Part shown: positions 8,007 through 17,385 of the stretch, piece after piece
Layout: each line of letters starts with the position of its first letter
How positions within the stretch are numbered: the stretch's first letter is position 1
Source: Flavobacterium sp. AED
Lineage (GTDB): Bacteria > Bacteroidota > Bacteroidia > Flavobacteriales > Flavobacteriaceae
Direction: 5' to 3'
Assembly: GCF_000812945.1 (NCBI RefSeq)
Contig: NZ_JSYM01000005.1
Location: forward strand, 124,001-188,000
DNA length: 64,000 bases
Notes under the pieces: generated by a model
Databases searched by the model: none
Told to the model about the DNA's origin: nothing
What the model saw: the letters and a program-made list of their open reading frames with translations, nothing else
Program-made: the position numbers and the translations under genes

Positions 8007-10259
8007 ATGAAAAACAATTTCATTAAAGCTACATTGTGTTTAGCTTTCATTTGTGGAGTTTCTTCGCTTCAGGCACAAGATACAAAAGCAAATGTGTCAA
8101 AGTATGATTATCATGATGCCTTTGCACCAGGATTTTATACAAAAAATGGAACAGAAACGCGTTCTGCAAGTGGTCAACCCGGTTCAAAATACTGGCAAAA
8201 CAGAGCTGATTATCAATTAACGGCAAATTTAAATGATAAAACCAGTGAAATCATTGGAACTGAAACACTAACGTATACCAATAATAGTCCAGATAAATTG
8301 GCTTTTCTTTGGATGAATGTTGACCAAAATTTATTTAAAAATGATTCCCGTGGAAATGCCGTTATTCCAGTAAGCGGAAGTCGCAACGGAGCAGACGGAG
8401 AAATTTTTGACGGAGGTCACAAAATCAAATCAGTTAAAGTTATCGCAACAGTTGGAGGAAAAGCTATTGAAAAAGAAGCAAAATTCACAGTTGTAGATAC
8501 GCGTATGCAAATTATTTTGCCACAAGAATTAAATGGTAACGGTACTTCAATTAAAGTAAAAATTGACTTCTCTTATATCTCACCAAAATACGGTTCAGAC
8601 AGAACAGGTGTTTTAGATACTAAAAACGGTAAAATTTTCACTATTGCACAATGGTATCCTAGAATGTGTGTGTATGATGATGTAAAAGGTTGGAATACTT
8701 TACCTTATATAGGTGCCGGAGAGTTTTATTTAGAGTATGGAGATTTTGATATATCAATTACAGCACCTGCTAATCATGTTGTAGTTTGTTCAGGTGATTT
8801 GCAAAATCCATCAGAGGTTTATACAGTTGAACAACAAAAACGTTGGGCTCAAGCTGCTGCAAGTGATAAAACGGTTATGATTCGTACTGCCGCCGAAGTT
8901 ACAAATCCAAGTTCTCGTCCAGCAGGAAAAGCAACTTTGACATGGAAATTTAAAATAAAAAATTCTAGAGATGTTGCTTTTGCATCATCAGCTGCTTTTA
9001 TTATTGATGCTGCCAAAATTAATTTACCAAGCGGAAAAAAATCTATTGCAGTTTCAGCTTATCCAGTTGAAAGTGATGGTCAAGGTGCATGGAGTCGTGC
9101 TACTGAATACACTAAAACATCTATTGAAAATTATTCAAAACGTTGGTTTGAATTTCCTTATCCTGCCGCCACAAATGTTGCTGGTAATGAAGGAGGAATG
9201 GAATATCCTGGAATTGTTTTTTGTGGATGGGAATCTAAAGGAGATGATTTATGGGGAGTTACTGATCACGAATTTGGTCACGGTTGGTTTCCTATGATTG
9301 TAGGTTCAAACGAAAGATTATTTGCTTGGATGGATGAAGGGTTTAATACATTCATTAACTCATTGAGTTCAGTAGATTTTAATAATGGAGAATACAAGCA
9401 ACCGGCTACAGACATGCATCGTTCAGCAAACAGAATGACAAATGCTGAAATTGAACCTGTTTTCTCTGCACCAGATGCATTAAAAGAAGCAAATCTAGGT
9501 GTTTTGGCTTATTTTAAACCAAGTGCTGGATTAATCATGTTGCGTGAACAAATTCTTGGAAAAGAACGTTTTGATTATGCTTTTAGAACGTATACTGAAC
9601 GTTGGGCTTTCAAACACCCAACTCCAGATGACTTTTTCCGTACTATTGAAAATGTTGCCGGTGAGGATTTAAACTGGTTTTGGAGAGGTTGGATTATTAA
9701 TAACTGGCGTTTTGATCAAGCAGTTTCTAAAGTTAAGTATATAAAAAATGATCCTGCAAAAGGAGCTATTATTACTGTAGATAATTTAGAGAAAATGCCT
9801 TTTCCTGTAATTTTGGATATTAAGTCTAAATCTGGTAAAGTGACTAGAGTTAATCTTCCTGTAGAGATTTGGGAACGTAACAAAAGTTGGTCTTTCAAAT
9901 CAAATACAACTGAAGAAATTGATACAATAACACTTGACCCAGGCCATGTTTTTCCTGACGTCAATACGGATAATGATACTTGGACTTCAGGTAAAGGAGA
10001 ATTAGAGAAAGATGTAATCTTAGATGCTTACATAGGATCGTTTTCAAGTAAACAAATCCCTATAAAACTTGTTTTTTCTGAAGATAACGGTGTTTTAGTA
10101 GGGAAATCAGAAGGTCAGCCTAATTTGAATCTTGTTCCTGCCGGAAAGGATAAATTTGTTTTTGATCAAGCTGGACTTACCGTTCAATTTAATGAAAATA
10201 AAAGTGAATTTACATTGGGATATAACGGTCAGAGTTTCTTATTTACAAGAGATAAATAA
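8007..10259 (+). CDS. Secreted M1 family metallopeptidase (aminopeptidase N-like)
   Basis: A 750-residue exported zinc peptidase. The N-terminus [24 protein letters not shown] is a Sec signal peptide. The substrate-amine binding motif appears as [10 protein letters not shown] (GAMEN equivalent), and the zinc site is HEFGH at 421-425 with the third ligand E444 in MDEGFNTF, the HExxH-x18-E spacing of gluzincins. The HEFGH variant has glycine before the second histidine. A C-terminal region from about residue 640 has beta-rich sequence ([17 protein letters not shown]). It probably trims peptides in the periplasm or outside the cell. A strong terminator follows directly. Confidence 0.92.
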   Translation: MKNNFIKATLCLAFICGVSSLQAQDTKANVSKYDYHDAFAPGFYTKNGTETRSASGQPGSKYWQNRADYQLTANLNDKTSEIIGTETLTYTNNSPDKLAFLWMNVDQNLFKNDSRGNAVIPVSGSRNGADGEIFDGGHKIKSVKVIATVGGKAIEKEAKFTVVDTRMQIILPQELNGNGTSIKVKIDFSYISPKYGSDRTGVLDTKNGKIFTIAQWYPRMCVYDDVKGWNTLPYIGAGEFYLEYGDFDISITAPANHVVVCSGDLQNPSEVYTVEQQKRWAQAAASDKTVMIRTAAEVTNPSSRPAGKATLTWKFKIKNSRDVAFASSAAFIIDAAKINLPSGKKSIAVSAYPVESDGQGAWSRATEYTKTSIENYSKRWFEFPYPAATNVAGNEGGMEYPGIVFCGWESKGDDLWGVTDHEFGHGWFPMIVGSNERLFAWMDEGFNTFINSLSSVDFNNGEYKQPATDMHRSANRMTNAEIEPVFSAPDALKEANLGVLAYFKPSAGLIMLREQILGKERFDYAFRTYTERWAFKHPTPDDFFRTIENVAGEDLNWFWRGWIINNWRFDQAVSKVKYIKNDPAKGAIITVDNLEKMPFPVILDIKSKSGKVTRVNLPVEIWERNKSWSFKSNTTEEIDTITLDPGHVFPDVNTDNDTWTSGKGELEKDVILDAYIGSFSSKQIPIKLVFSEDNGVLVGKSEGQPNLNLVPAGKDKFVFDQAGLTVQFNENKSEFTLGYNGQSFLFTRDK

Positions 10260-10280
10260 TTTTAGAATACTATTTACTAA

Positions 10281-10313
10281 AAACGCCAACTTCACAGTTG
10301 GCGTTTTTTTTTG
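10281..10313 (+). terminator. Intrinsic terminator of the M1 peptidase gene
   Basis: A perfect 10-bp stem AAACGCCAAC / GTTGGCGTTT with a 6-nt loop (TTCACA) ends in a run of T, 22 bases after the stop codon. Confidence 0.9.
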
Positions 10314-10343
10314 CTTTACATTTAAAAGTAACTATTTTAATTT

Positions 10344-11387
10344 TTATTCTGGAATTTGTTGACTCAAACAATGTAAAGTTCCAAAACCCCAAATGAAATC
10401 AGTAGCACTAATTCCGATGATTTCTCTATCCGGAAAACATTCTGAAAGGATGTTTAAAGCTTTCCTGTCATTATTGTCGTTAAAAGTAGGAACTAAAACG
10501 CAATTGTTCAAAATAAGGAAATTAGCATAACTGGCAGGCAAGCGCAAGCCATCAAACTCCAAGCATTTCGGCATTGGTAAAGCAACAATTACAGGTGATT
10601 TACCATTTTCTAATTTAGCATTTTGCAATCGTTTTAAATTGTCTTGTAACGGTTTGTAATTATTATCTGTTGGATCTGTTTCTACAATAGTCACAATCGT
10701 ATCTTCGTTTACAAATCGGCATAAATCATCAATATGACCATGGGTATCGTCACCTTCAATTCCGTCACCTAACCAAATCACATTCGTAATTCCAAGATAT
10801 TCCTTGAAAACCGCTTCGTAATCTGCTTTAGTGAAATTTGGATTCCGAACCTGAATATCAGGATGCATCAAGCATTCTTCCGAAGTCAGCAAAGTTCCTC
10901 TTCCGTTGCTGTCAATAGCACCACCTTCAACAATTACCGGTTTTCCTTTGTATAGTACTTGAGTAACAGGAATATTCAAAAATTCGCCCACTTTAGCAGG
11001 AACAAATTTGTCTAATTGAATGTTTTTATACTTCGCCCAACCATTAAAATTAAAGTTTAAGGCTTCTCTTTCGGTTCCGTTTTTAACGATTATTGGACCC
11101 GAATCACGCATCCAACTTCTATTGGTTTTATGTATGATGTACGAAACATTTGCAAGATCAACATGAGCTGTTTCCAGCATAGTATTGACTTTTTCTTTCT
11201 GGTTTTCATCAGCAATCACTAAAAATACGGACTCGAAAGTGGCTATTTTTTTAATGAATTCGACAAAAGCCCATTGAACCGCTTCGTATTTTCCTGGCCA
11301 ATCTTTACCATTATGTGGAAAACAAAGTAAAATACCTTGTTGCTTTTCCCACTCAGCAGGAAATCTTCTATTATTTGTAGTAGTCAT
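10344..11387 (-). CDS. aguA: Agmatine deiminase
   Basis: Hydrolyses agmatine to N-carbamoylputrescine and ammonia. The 347-residue protein is a peptidyl-arginine deiminase-type guanidine hydrolase: N-terminal FPAEWEKQQGILLCFPHNGKDW, substrate-binding NRSWMRDSGPI, the Asp/His centre in GDGIEGDDTHGHIDDLCRF, and the catalytic cysteine (C340) in FGTLHCLSQQ close to the C-terminus. Length is normal. It follows the N-carbamoylputrescine amidase gene by two bases on the same strand, giving a two-gene agmatine-to-putrescine unit. Confidence 0.94.
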   Translation of the reverse strand: MTTTNNRRFPAEWEKQQGILLCFPHNGKDWPGKYEAVQWAFVEFIKKIATFESVFLVIADENQKEKVNTMLETAHVDLANVSYIIHKTNRSWMRDSGPIIVKNGTEREALNFNFNGWAKYKNIQLDKFVPAKVGEFLNIPVTQVLYKGKPVIVEGGAIDSNGRGTLLTSEECLMHPDIQVRNPNFTKADYEAVFKEYLGITNVIWLGDGIEGDDTHGHIDDLCRFVNEDTIVTIVETDPTDNNYKPLQDNLKRLQNAKLENGKSPVIVALPMPKCLEFDGLRLPASYANFLILNNCVLVPTFNDNNDRKALNILSECFPDREIIGISATDFIWGFGTLHCLSQQIPE

Positions 11388-11389
11388 AA

Positions 11390-12277
11390 TTAGTCGATTG
11401 CTCTTTTTGTAATATCACCAAAAGCGTCTATTCTTCTGTCTCTGAAAAATGGCCAATTTTGACGTACATTTTCTTGTAAATCTAAATCTACTTCGGCAAT
11501 CAGGATTTCTTCTTTGTCGTGTGAGGCTTGCGCCAAAATTTCGCCTTGTGGTCCCGCTATAAACGAAGATCCCCAAAACTGAATTCCCGCCGTATCAGGC
11601 AAGTATTGCTCTAAACCAATTCTATTTGCTGCGGCAACGTATACACCATTTGCAACTGCGTGACCTTTCATGACACTCATCCAAGCGCCATGTTGGTTTT
11701 CACCGTATTGCTCTTTTTCTTGTGGATGCCAACCAATTGCTGTTGGATAAAACAACACTTCGGCACCTTGTAAAGCAGTCAAACGAGCTGCTTCAGGATA
11801 CCATTGATCCCAACAAATTAATGTTCCCACTTTTCCTTTTTTGGTAGGAATAGTTTTAAAACCCAAATCTCCAGGCGTGAAATAGAATTTTTCATAAAAA
11901 TGAGGATCATCAGGAATGTGCATTTTGCGATACAATCCTGCTTCTGAACCATCTGTGTCAATGATGTAAGCGCTGTTATGGTAGATTCCAGCCATTCTTT
12001 TTTCGAAGAAAGGAACAATAATTACCACGCCTAATTCTTTTGCCAAAGCGCTAAAAGCAATAAACGAAGTGCTGTATAATGGTTCTGCTAAAGCAAAATT
12101 ATCAACATCTTCACTTTGACAAAAATAATGACTGCTGTATAATTCCGGTAACGAAATCACTTCGGCACCAAGGTTGGCGGCATCACGAACCCAACTGATA
12201 CATTTTTTTAAGTTGTTTTCGGCAATATCATTAAGATTCAATTGAATGACTGCTATTTTGTATTTCTTGTTTGGCAT
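11390..12277 (-). CDS. aguB: N-carbamoylputrescine amidase (nitrilase superfamily)
   Basis: Converts N-carbamoylputrescine to putrescine, CO2 and ammonia, the step after AguA. The 295-residue protein has the nitrilase catalytic triad: glutamate in SLPELYSSHYF, lysine in YRKMHIPDDPHFYEK, cysteine in TLICWDQWYPEAARL. The sequence HIPDDPxFYEKFYFTPGD is diagnostic for AguB over other amidases. The ATG at 12277 (MPNKKYKIAVIQLN) is preferred to a codon seven residues upstream, because a -7 box at 12296-12303 would start transcription between the two. Confidence 0.93.
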   Translation of the reverse strand: MPNKKYKIAVIQLNLNDIAENNLKKCISWVRDAANLGAEVISLPELYSSHYFCQSEDVDNFALAEPLYSTSFIAFSALAKELGVVIIVPFFEKRMAGIYHNSAYIIDTDGSEAGLYRKMHIPDDPHFYEKFYFTPGDLGFKTIPTKKGKVGTLICWDQWYPEAARLTALQGAEVLFYPTAIGWHPQEKEQYGENQHGAWMSVMKGHAVANGVYVAAANRIGLEQYLPDTAGIQFWGSSFIAGPQGEILAQASHDKEEILIAEVDLDLQENVRQNWPFFRDRRIDAFGDITKRAID

Positions 12278-12295
12278 GACTAAAATTTTAGAATG

Positions 12296-12303
12296 CAAAA
12301 ATA
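12296..12303 (-). promoter_or_regulatory. -7 box TATTTTTG for aguB-aguA
   Basis: Minus-strand TATTTTTG, 18 bases upstream of the aguB ATG at 12277. It supports that start and a short leader. Confidence 0.45.
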
Positions 12304-12601
12304 GTGAATTTTATAAAGAGTAGAAAAAGGGGTAATGTGTTTTTTAGGTTTTAAATAGTCTGTGAATATATCGAATTGGATTTTTAGGAATTACAATGAA
12401 GTTGAGAGACTTCATTGAGCTGGTACAAAGAGCATTTACTAATTGTACTAAGACTTTGAGCTGGAGAAAAAATTAATATAAAATTGGCATTAACAAAGTT
12501 AAAGAGGCTTTATTTTTGTATATAGTATTATAGCTAACAAAATGGGGTAAGTTTTTGTTTGATTTAATAGTGTAATTTATGATTAATTAAATTTTACAAT
12601 T
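12304..12601. other. Divergent intergenic region aguB / hypothetical gene
   Basis: No gene recognised. The right part holds the perfect -7 box TATTTTTG at 12511-12518 on the plus strand, which would give an mRNA leader of about 80 nt for the 93-residue protein gene at 12602. The rest is AT-rich with no strong hairpin. Confidence 0.4.
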
Positions 12602-12883
12602 ATGACAGAAGAATTCACAATCATTGAGAAAGAAGACATAGCTTCTCTTAAGTTCCCGACAACAGATGTTCTGGACGATGATAACGAAATAAAAACTAGA
12701 ATAAGTGATATCAATAGGGCTTTATCATTGGGTAATTTAGAGCATTCGAAAATTAAAATTTTCTTTGAAGATAACGAATCCAAAAAAATTGTAGATACTA
12801 CGGTTTGGGCTGTTACAGACAAAAATGTTATCTTAAAGCAAGGTGTGATGATTCCAATTCACAGAATATATAAGTTGTTTTAG
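12602..12883 (+). CDS. Small hypothetical protein, conserved-looking
   Basis: A 93-residue acidic cytoplasmic protein without signal peptide or membrane segment; I do not recognise the family with certainty. It is rich in D/E at the start (EEFTIIEKEDIASL, DVLDDDNEIKTRI), has alternating hydrophobic strands in the second half (KIKIFFEDNESKKIVDTTVWAVTDKNVIL) and ends in VMIPIHRIYKLF, where the mix of beta strands resembles a small single-domain fold. It is preceded by a plausible promoter (12511-12518) and is probably monocistronic. Codon use matches the neighbours. Confidence 0.6.
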   Translation: MTEEFTIIEKEDIASLKFPTTDVLDDDNEIKTRISDINRALSLGNLEHSKIKIFFEDNESKKIVDTTVWAVTDKNVILKQGVMIPIHRIYKLF

Positions 12884-13011
12884 GGTATTGTATTCTTTAA
12901 TTATTTAGAACGGTTTTTTTATCACTATTTGTACTAGCGGAAGCGCCCTGCTAGGACTAGCGTGGTAATATTCCTCCAAAACCTTTCGGTATTAGCAGTA
13001 CTGTTTTTAAT

Positions 13012-13019
13012 TACTTTTG
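13012..13019 (+). promoter_or_regulatory. -7 box TACTTTTG before the OsmC gene
   Basis: TACTTTTG lies 11 bases before the ATG at 13031, implying a very short leader. It is the reason for choosing 13031 over an in-frame codon at 12962. Confidence 0.4.
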
Positions 13020-13030
13020 AAAAAAAAAAT

Positions 13031-13486
13031 ATGGGGTTCAAACATATATTTAAAGCTAAATTAGATTGGCTTTTTGCGACGACGTATACTAAAAGTCATG
13101 CCATAACGATTGACGATAAAGCTGTTCTACATGTTTCTGCCGCTAAAGCTTTCAAAGGAGATCCAGCTTTGTATAATCCTGAAGACCTCTTATTGAGCAG
13201 TGTAGTTTCCTGTCACATGATGTCTTACTTATATGTTTGTAAACAAAATGGTATCGACGTGGTATCCTATACAGACGAAGCAGAGGCAACTCTTGAGGTT
13301 TTGGCCGACGGTAGCGGACGTTTTATTGAAATTAAACTGAATCCGAAAGTTTGTATCAGTAACAAAGAAAAAATAGCGGAGGCACTTAGCTTACATAAAA
13401 AAGCAAACCAACTCTGTTTTATAGCCAATTCGTGTAATTTTCCAATTCTACATTTTCCAATTTGTGAAATTGCTGCTGCAAATTAA
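13031..13486 (+). CDS. OsmC family peroxiredoxin-like protein
   Basis: A 151-residue protein of the OsmC/Ohr fold, thiol enzymes that reduce organic hydroperoxides. The two redox cysteines are in SSVVSCHMMSYL and in NQLCFIANSCNFP, and the remainder (AAKAFKGDPALYNPEDLL, ATLEVLADGSGRFIEIKLNP) follows the YhfA/OsmC pattern. It starts MGFKHIFKAKLDW; an upstream extension would add a hydrophobic stretch that does not fit a cytoplasmic enzyme. The gene ends 34 bases from the convergent HAD hydrolase gene. Confidence 0.85.
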   Translation: MGFKHIFKAKLDWLFATTYTKSHAITIDDKAVLHVSAAKAFKGDPALYNPEDLLLSSVVSCHMMSYLYVCKQNGIDVVSYTDEAEATLEVLADGSGRFIEIKLNPKVCISNKEKIAEALSLHKKANQLCFIANSCNFPILHFPICEIAAAN

Positions 13487-13519
13487 AGGTTGTGTATTTT
13501 TACTTTTTTTCGATACTAA

Positions 13520-14167
13520 TTATAAAATCGCAATTAAATCAGCCGGTTGGTTTAATACATATTTTGCGCCATTTGAAATCAATTCTTCTTCAGGTCTATA
13601 GCCCCATGAAACCCCAACGGCATACATATTAGCATTCGTTGCCGTTTGCATATCAATACCGGAATCCCCTATGAAAATGATTTCTTCGGCTTTTAATCCA
13701 AAGTGTTTACTTATTTCCACTGTTTTAAACGGATTTGGTTTTTTTAGTGATTCTGTCGTCAAACCTACTATTGGATTAAAATAATCAGGAAATAGGGTTG
13801 CTGTAATTTCCTTTGTCAGGTCATCCGCTTTATTCGAGAATACGCTTAGTTTTATATTGCGTGATTTTAATTCGTCTAATAATTCGAATATCCCATCATA
13901 GGCTTTTGTTTTACGTGTACAATTATCACGATAAACTTCAACCATCAAATGGTAACAATGATCAATTTGTGTTTCCTCATTATGTGTTTCCGGCAAGGCT
14001 TTACTCACCAAATTTCTCAGGCCACTACCAATGAAATATTGATAAATAGCATAACTGTGAGTGGGGTAATTGAGACCTTCAAGGACACTATTCATAGCAT
14101 CTGCAATATCTTCCAGTGAATTCACCAATGTTCCGTCTAAATCAAAAATAATTCCTTTAAATTTCAT
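13520..14167 (-). CDS. gph: HAD hydrolase, phosphoglycolate phosphatase-like
   Basis: A 215-residue haloacid-dehalogenase phosphatase. Motif I is IFDLDGTLVNSLEDI (nucleophile Asp9, acid Asp11), motif II SVFSNKAD, motif III lysine in TTESLKKPNPF, motif IV IFIGDSGIDMQTATNA. The helical cap between motifs I and II fits the Gph/PGMB-type C1 cap. Phosphoglycolate is the usual substrate of closely similar proteins, but HAD specificity cannot be proved from sequence. The 5' leader contains a perfect 9-bp hairpin (14184-14210). Confidence 0.85.
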   Translation of the reverse strand: MKFKGIIFDLDGTLVNSLEDIADAMNSVLEGLNYPTHSYAIYQYFIGSGLRNLVSKALPETHNEETQIDHCYHLMVEVYRDNCTRKTKAYDGIFELLDELKSRNIKLSVFSNKADDLTKEITATLFPDYFNPIVGLTTESLKKPNPFKTVEISKHFGLKAEEIIFIGDSGIDMQTATNANMYAVGVSWGYRPEEELISNGAKYVLNQPADLIAIL

Positions 14168-14183
14168 TTTTTATTCTTTAAAT

Positions 14184-14236
14184 CAATCGAAAGGATGTGT
14201 TTTTCGATTGCTGTTTTGGGATCAGAGGCAAAGGTA
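14184..14236 (-). promoter_or_regulatory. gph promoter and leader hairpin
   Basis: The minus strand reads TACCTTTG at 14236-14229, a consensus -7 box. Between it and the ATG at 14167 the transcript carries CAATCGAAA (9 bp) pairing perfectly with TTTCGATTG (arms 14184-14192 and 14202-14210), ending 16 bases before the start codon. The hairpin could modulate ribosome access; no trigger is known. Confidence 0.45.
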
Positions 14237-14490
14237 GAGATATTGTTTTTTATCTGTTAGTGACTTTTATAAATTATATTTATTTGGCTCGATAACAGAT
14301 TTGCAATCTGTGAGGACAAATTATAAAGTAAATTGACAAAAGATAGAATGATAAAAAAAATAGAAAATAACAAGTTGGGCTAGACAATTGGAATGGGCAC
14401 GGATTGCAAATCCATATTGTTGTGGTGATATATCTGCGCCATCGGGTGTACAGTAGGAGGGAAGTTGTTATGAAAACCAATAGTTCTGCT
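14237..14490. other. Intergenic stretch with two inverted GATTTGCAATC motifs
   Basis: No gene supported. Two small hairpins face each other: ACAGATT-TGC-AATCTGT at 14295-14311 and GGATT-GCA-AATCC at 14401-14413, the second being the inverse complement of the first motif. Paired hairpins of this kind are typical of REP-like elements mobilised by TnpA-REP (RAYT) transposases; no transposase gene is in this window. Confidence 0.35.
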
Positions 14491-14492
14491 CC

Positions 14493-14524
14493 AAAAAAAA
14501 CACCAATCTCTCGACTGGTGTTTG
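14493..14524 (-). terminator. Intrinsic terminator downstream of clpB
   Basis: An 8-bp stem AAACACCA / TGGTGTTT with a 10-nt loop; read on the minus strand it ends in eight T. It lies 114 bases beyond the clpB stop codon, after the palindromic repeat. Confidence 0.65.
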
Positions 14525-14542
14525 CTATTGTTTTCTTTTTGT

Positions 14543-14625
14543 GTCATTTCGACCAAAGGGAGAAATCACATTTGTTGCTCAAATTTGTTGCTCTCGTTAT
14601 GTGATTTCTCCTGCGTCGAAATGAC
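14543..14625. repeat. Long imperfect palindrome, dispersed-repeat type
   Basis: Outer arms GTCATTTCGAC (14543-14553) and GTCGAAATGAC (14615-14625) are perfect inverses, and inside them GGAGAAATCACA pairs with TGTGATTTCTCC. From memory, strings combining GTCATTTCGAC with GGAGAAATCACAT recur between genes in many Flavobacterium genomes, so this is probably a dispersed non-coding repeat. It lies directly after the clpB stop codon. Confidence 0.7.
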
Positions 14626-14637
14626 AAAAGACTATAA

Positions 14638-17241
14638 TCAGGAAACTAACTCGGTTTGATTTCTAAAAACCAGTTTCCCATCAAACGCATCGATTAAAAC
14701 GATACTGTCTGTAGTTATTTTTCCGGATAGAATTTCTTTGGATAATTCATTGAGCACATCTCTTTGAATCACTCTTTTCACGGGTCTGGCTCCAAATTGC
14801 GGATCGTATCCTTTTTCGGATAAATAGGCAATGGCTTCCGGAGTTGCGTCCATGGTAATGCCTTGTTGTGCCAGCATTTTGGTTACATTTTTCAGTTGTA
14901 AACCTACAATTTGAGCAATGTTTTCATTGGTAAGCGGCGTGAACATCACGATTTCATCAATACGATTGATGAATTCCGGACGCACCGTTTGTTTCAATAA
15001 TCCCAGCACTTCCACTTTTGCAGCTTCGGTTGCGGCTTCCACGCTTCCTTTTAGATTTTCAAATTTTTCCTGTATAATCTGGCTTCCCATATTAGAAGTC
15101 ATGATGATAATCGTGTTTTTAAAATCGGCAAGACGTCCTTTGTTATCTGTTAAACGTCCTTCATCCAAAACCTGTAGCAAGATGTTGAACGTGTCCGGAT
15201 GCGCTTTTTCAATCTCATCTAATAAGATTACGGAATATGGTTTTCTACGTACGGCTTCGGTCAATTGTCCGCCTTCATCATAACCCACATATCCCGGAGG
15301 TGCACCCACCAAACGGCTTACGCTGTGGCGTTCTTGGTATTCGCTCATGTCAATACGCGTCATCGCATTTTCATCGTCAAACAGGTATTCCGCCAAGGCT
15401 TTCGCCAATTCGGTTTTTCCAACTCCCGTTGTACCCAGGAAAAGAAAGGTTCCCACCGGTTTTTTCATATCCTGCAATCCGGCACGGCTTCTGCGCACGG
15501 CATCACTCACGGCCTGAATTGCCTCTTCTTGTCCTACGACTCTGTGATGCAATTCATCTTCCAATTTTAGCAGTTTTTCTCGTTCCCCCTGAAGCATTTT
15601 CATCACTGGAATTCCCGTCCATTTGGCTACTACTTCGGCAATATCTTCGCGGGTAACTTCTTCTTTTATTAATGATGTTCCAGATTGGTTTTCTTGTAAT
15701 TCCTTGAGTAAAATGGCCAAACGTTCTTGGGCTTCTTTAATTTTTCCGTAACGAATTTCGGCAACTTTTCCATAATCACCATCACGTTCAGCTCGTTCGG
15801 CTTCGTATTTGAAGTCTTCAATTTCCGTTTTTACAGCTTGAATATTATCGACTACATCTTTTTCTGATTTCCATTTTGCGTAGATTTCGTTGCGATCTTC
15901 TTTGAGATTTGCCAAATCCATACCCAAAATTTTAAGTTTGCTTTCGTCTTTTTCTCGTTTAATGGCTTCAATTTCAATTTCCAATTGCATAATTTTTCGA
16001 TCCAAAACATCCAGTTCTTCGGGTTTCGAATTGATTTCCATACGCAGTTTTGAAGCGGCTTCGTCCATTAAATCGATGGCTTTGTCCGGAAGAAAACGGT
16101 TGGTAATGTACCGTTGGGATAATTCGACAGCCGCAATAATAGCATCGTCTTTGATTTGGACTTTATGATGTGTTTCGTATTTTTCTTTAATTCCACGTAA
16201 AATCGAAATAGCACTTTCGGTATCTGGTTCTTCGACCATTATTTTTTGGAATCGTCTTTCGAGTGCTTTGTCTTTTTCAAAATATTTTTGATATTCGTCC
16301 AATGTTGTTGCTCCAATAGCACGCAGTTCCCCACGAGCCAACGCCGGTTTCAGAATATTCGCCGCATCCATAGCGCCTTCGCCACCGCCGGCTCCCACAA
16401 GTGTATGGATTTCGTCTATGAATAAAACAATATCGCCTTCGGCAGAAGTCACTTCTTTCACCACGGATTTTAATCGTTCTTCAAATTCCCCTTTGTATTT
16501 GGCACCGGCAATTAATGCCCCCATATCAAGGGAATACACGATTTTATCTTTCAAATTGTCTGGAACATCTCCGTCGACAATTCTGTGTGCTAATCCTTCC
16601 GCAATGGCGGTTTTTCCCACTCCGGGTTCTCCCACTAACATCGGATTGTTTTTGGTTCTACGGGTTAGAATTTGCAACACTCTACGAATTTCCTCGTCAC
16701 GACCAATAACCGGATCGAGTTTCCCTGTGCGGGCCAATTCGTTCAGATTTTTGGCGTATTTATTTAAAGAATTATAGGTTTCCTCAGCAGATGCCGAAGT
16801 CACTCGTTCTCCTTTTCGTAATTCGTCGATAGCAGCTTTTAGTCCTTTTTCGGTAACGCCTTGGTCTTTTAGGATTTGGGCAACTTTGCTTTTGGAACCA
16901 AATATGGCTAAAATTAAATGCTCTACAGAAACGAATTCATCATTCATTTTTTTTGCAATAATTTCGGCTTCGTTCAGCGTTGAGTTTGCGGTTCTGGAAA
17001 GCATAATTTCACCTCCGGAAACTTTAGGGAAGCTTTGTATCGTGCTGTCTATTATTTGTTCCAATAAACTCACATTTACATTCAGTTTCTTCAATATAAA
17101 AGGCGCCACATTTTCATCAACTTCAAAAATGGCCTTGAAAATATGTTCGTTTTCTATTTGTTGTTGCCCGTGGCTTTGCGCCAATTGTTGGGAAAGCTGA
17201 ATGGCTTCCTGGGATTTGATTGTAAATTTATTTATGTTCAT
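14638..17241 (-). CDS. clpB: ATP-dependent chaperone ClpB
   Basis: Hexameric AAA+ disaggregase that works with DnaK to rescue aggregated proteins. The 867-residue sequence has the N-terminal Clp repeat (MNINKFTIKSQEAIQLSQQL), Walker A GEPGVGKT in the first ATPase domain with Walker B VLFIDEIHTLVGAG, a coiled-coil middle domain (about 400-530) that separates ClpB from ClpA/ClpC, and the second ATPase domain with GTTGVGKTELAKALAE and VILLDEIEKAHPD. Length is standard. The ATG at 17241 was chosen over an upstream in-frame codon because it gives the family N-terminus. Heat-shock control is usual, but no operator was recognised. Confidence 0.97.
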   Translation of the reverse strand: MNINKFTIKSQEAIQLSQQLAQSHGQQQIENEHIFKAIFEVDENVAPFILKKLNVNVSLLEQIIDSTIQSFPKVSGGEIMLSRTANSTLNEAEIIAKKMNDEFVSVEHLILAIFGSKSKVAQILKDQGVTEKGLKAAIDELRKGERVTSASAEETYNSLNKYAKNLNELARTGKLDPVIGRDEEIRRVLQILTRRTKNNPMLVGEPGVGKTAIAEGLAHRIVDGDVPDNLKDKIVYSLDMGALIAGAKYKGEFEERLKSVVKEVTSAEGDIVLFIDEIHTLVGAGGGEGAMDAANILKPALARGELRAIGATTLDEYQKYFEKDKALERRFQKIMVEEPDTESAISILRGIKEKYETHHKVQIKDDAIIAAVELSQRYITNRFLPDKAIDLMDEAASKLRMEINSKPEELDVLDRKIMQLEIEIEAIKREKDESKLKILGMDLANLKEDRNEIYAKWKSEKDVVDNIQAVKTEIEDFKYEAERAERDGDYGKVAEIRYGKIKEAQERLAILLKELQENQSGTSLIKEEVTREDIAEVVAKWTGIPVMKMLQGEREKLLKLEDELHHRVVGQEEAIQAVSDAVRRSRAGLQDMKKPVGTFLFLGTTGVGKTELAKALAEYLFDDENAMTRIDMSEYQERHSVSRLVGAPPGYVGYDEGGQLTEAVRRKPYSVILLDEIEKAHPDTFNILLQVLDEGRLTDNKGRLADFKNTIIIMTSNMGSQIIQEKFENLKGSVEAATEAAKVEVLGLLKQTVRPEFINRIDEIVMFTPLTNENIAQIVGLQLKNVTKMLAQQGITMDATPEAIAYLSEKGYDPQFGARPVKRVIQRDVLNELSKEILSGKITTDSIVLIDAFDGKLVFRNQTELVS

Positions 17242-17365
17242 GATGGTATATTGTTTTGTTGTTATTTGACTAACTTTGCGAATTATATTCAATATATATT
17301 CCAATACAATAATACAGACAAATTGACGGAAATTTCATGATTTTTATCATACTTTAAAGTCAAAA

Positions 17366-17382
17366 TGTCTTAAAATAAGACA
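17366..17382. promoter_or_regulatory. Perfect 7-bp dyad upstream of ytxJ
   Basis: TGTCTTA-AAA-TAAGACA ends three bases before the ytxJ ATG, in the clpB/ytxJ divergent region. It could be an operator or an mRNA hairpin hiding the ribosome binding site. Confidence 0.45.
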
Positions 17383-17385
17383 ATT

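Noticed and set aside
12941-12965. CTAGCGGAAGCGCC...GCTAGG motif before the OsmC gene
   Set aside because: Stem is only five base pairs and no element could be named from it.
14280-14480. 66-codon minus-strand frame downstream of gph
   Set aside because: It spans both REP-like hairpins and reads as repetitive Ser/Phe/Thr sequence.
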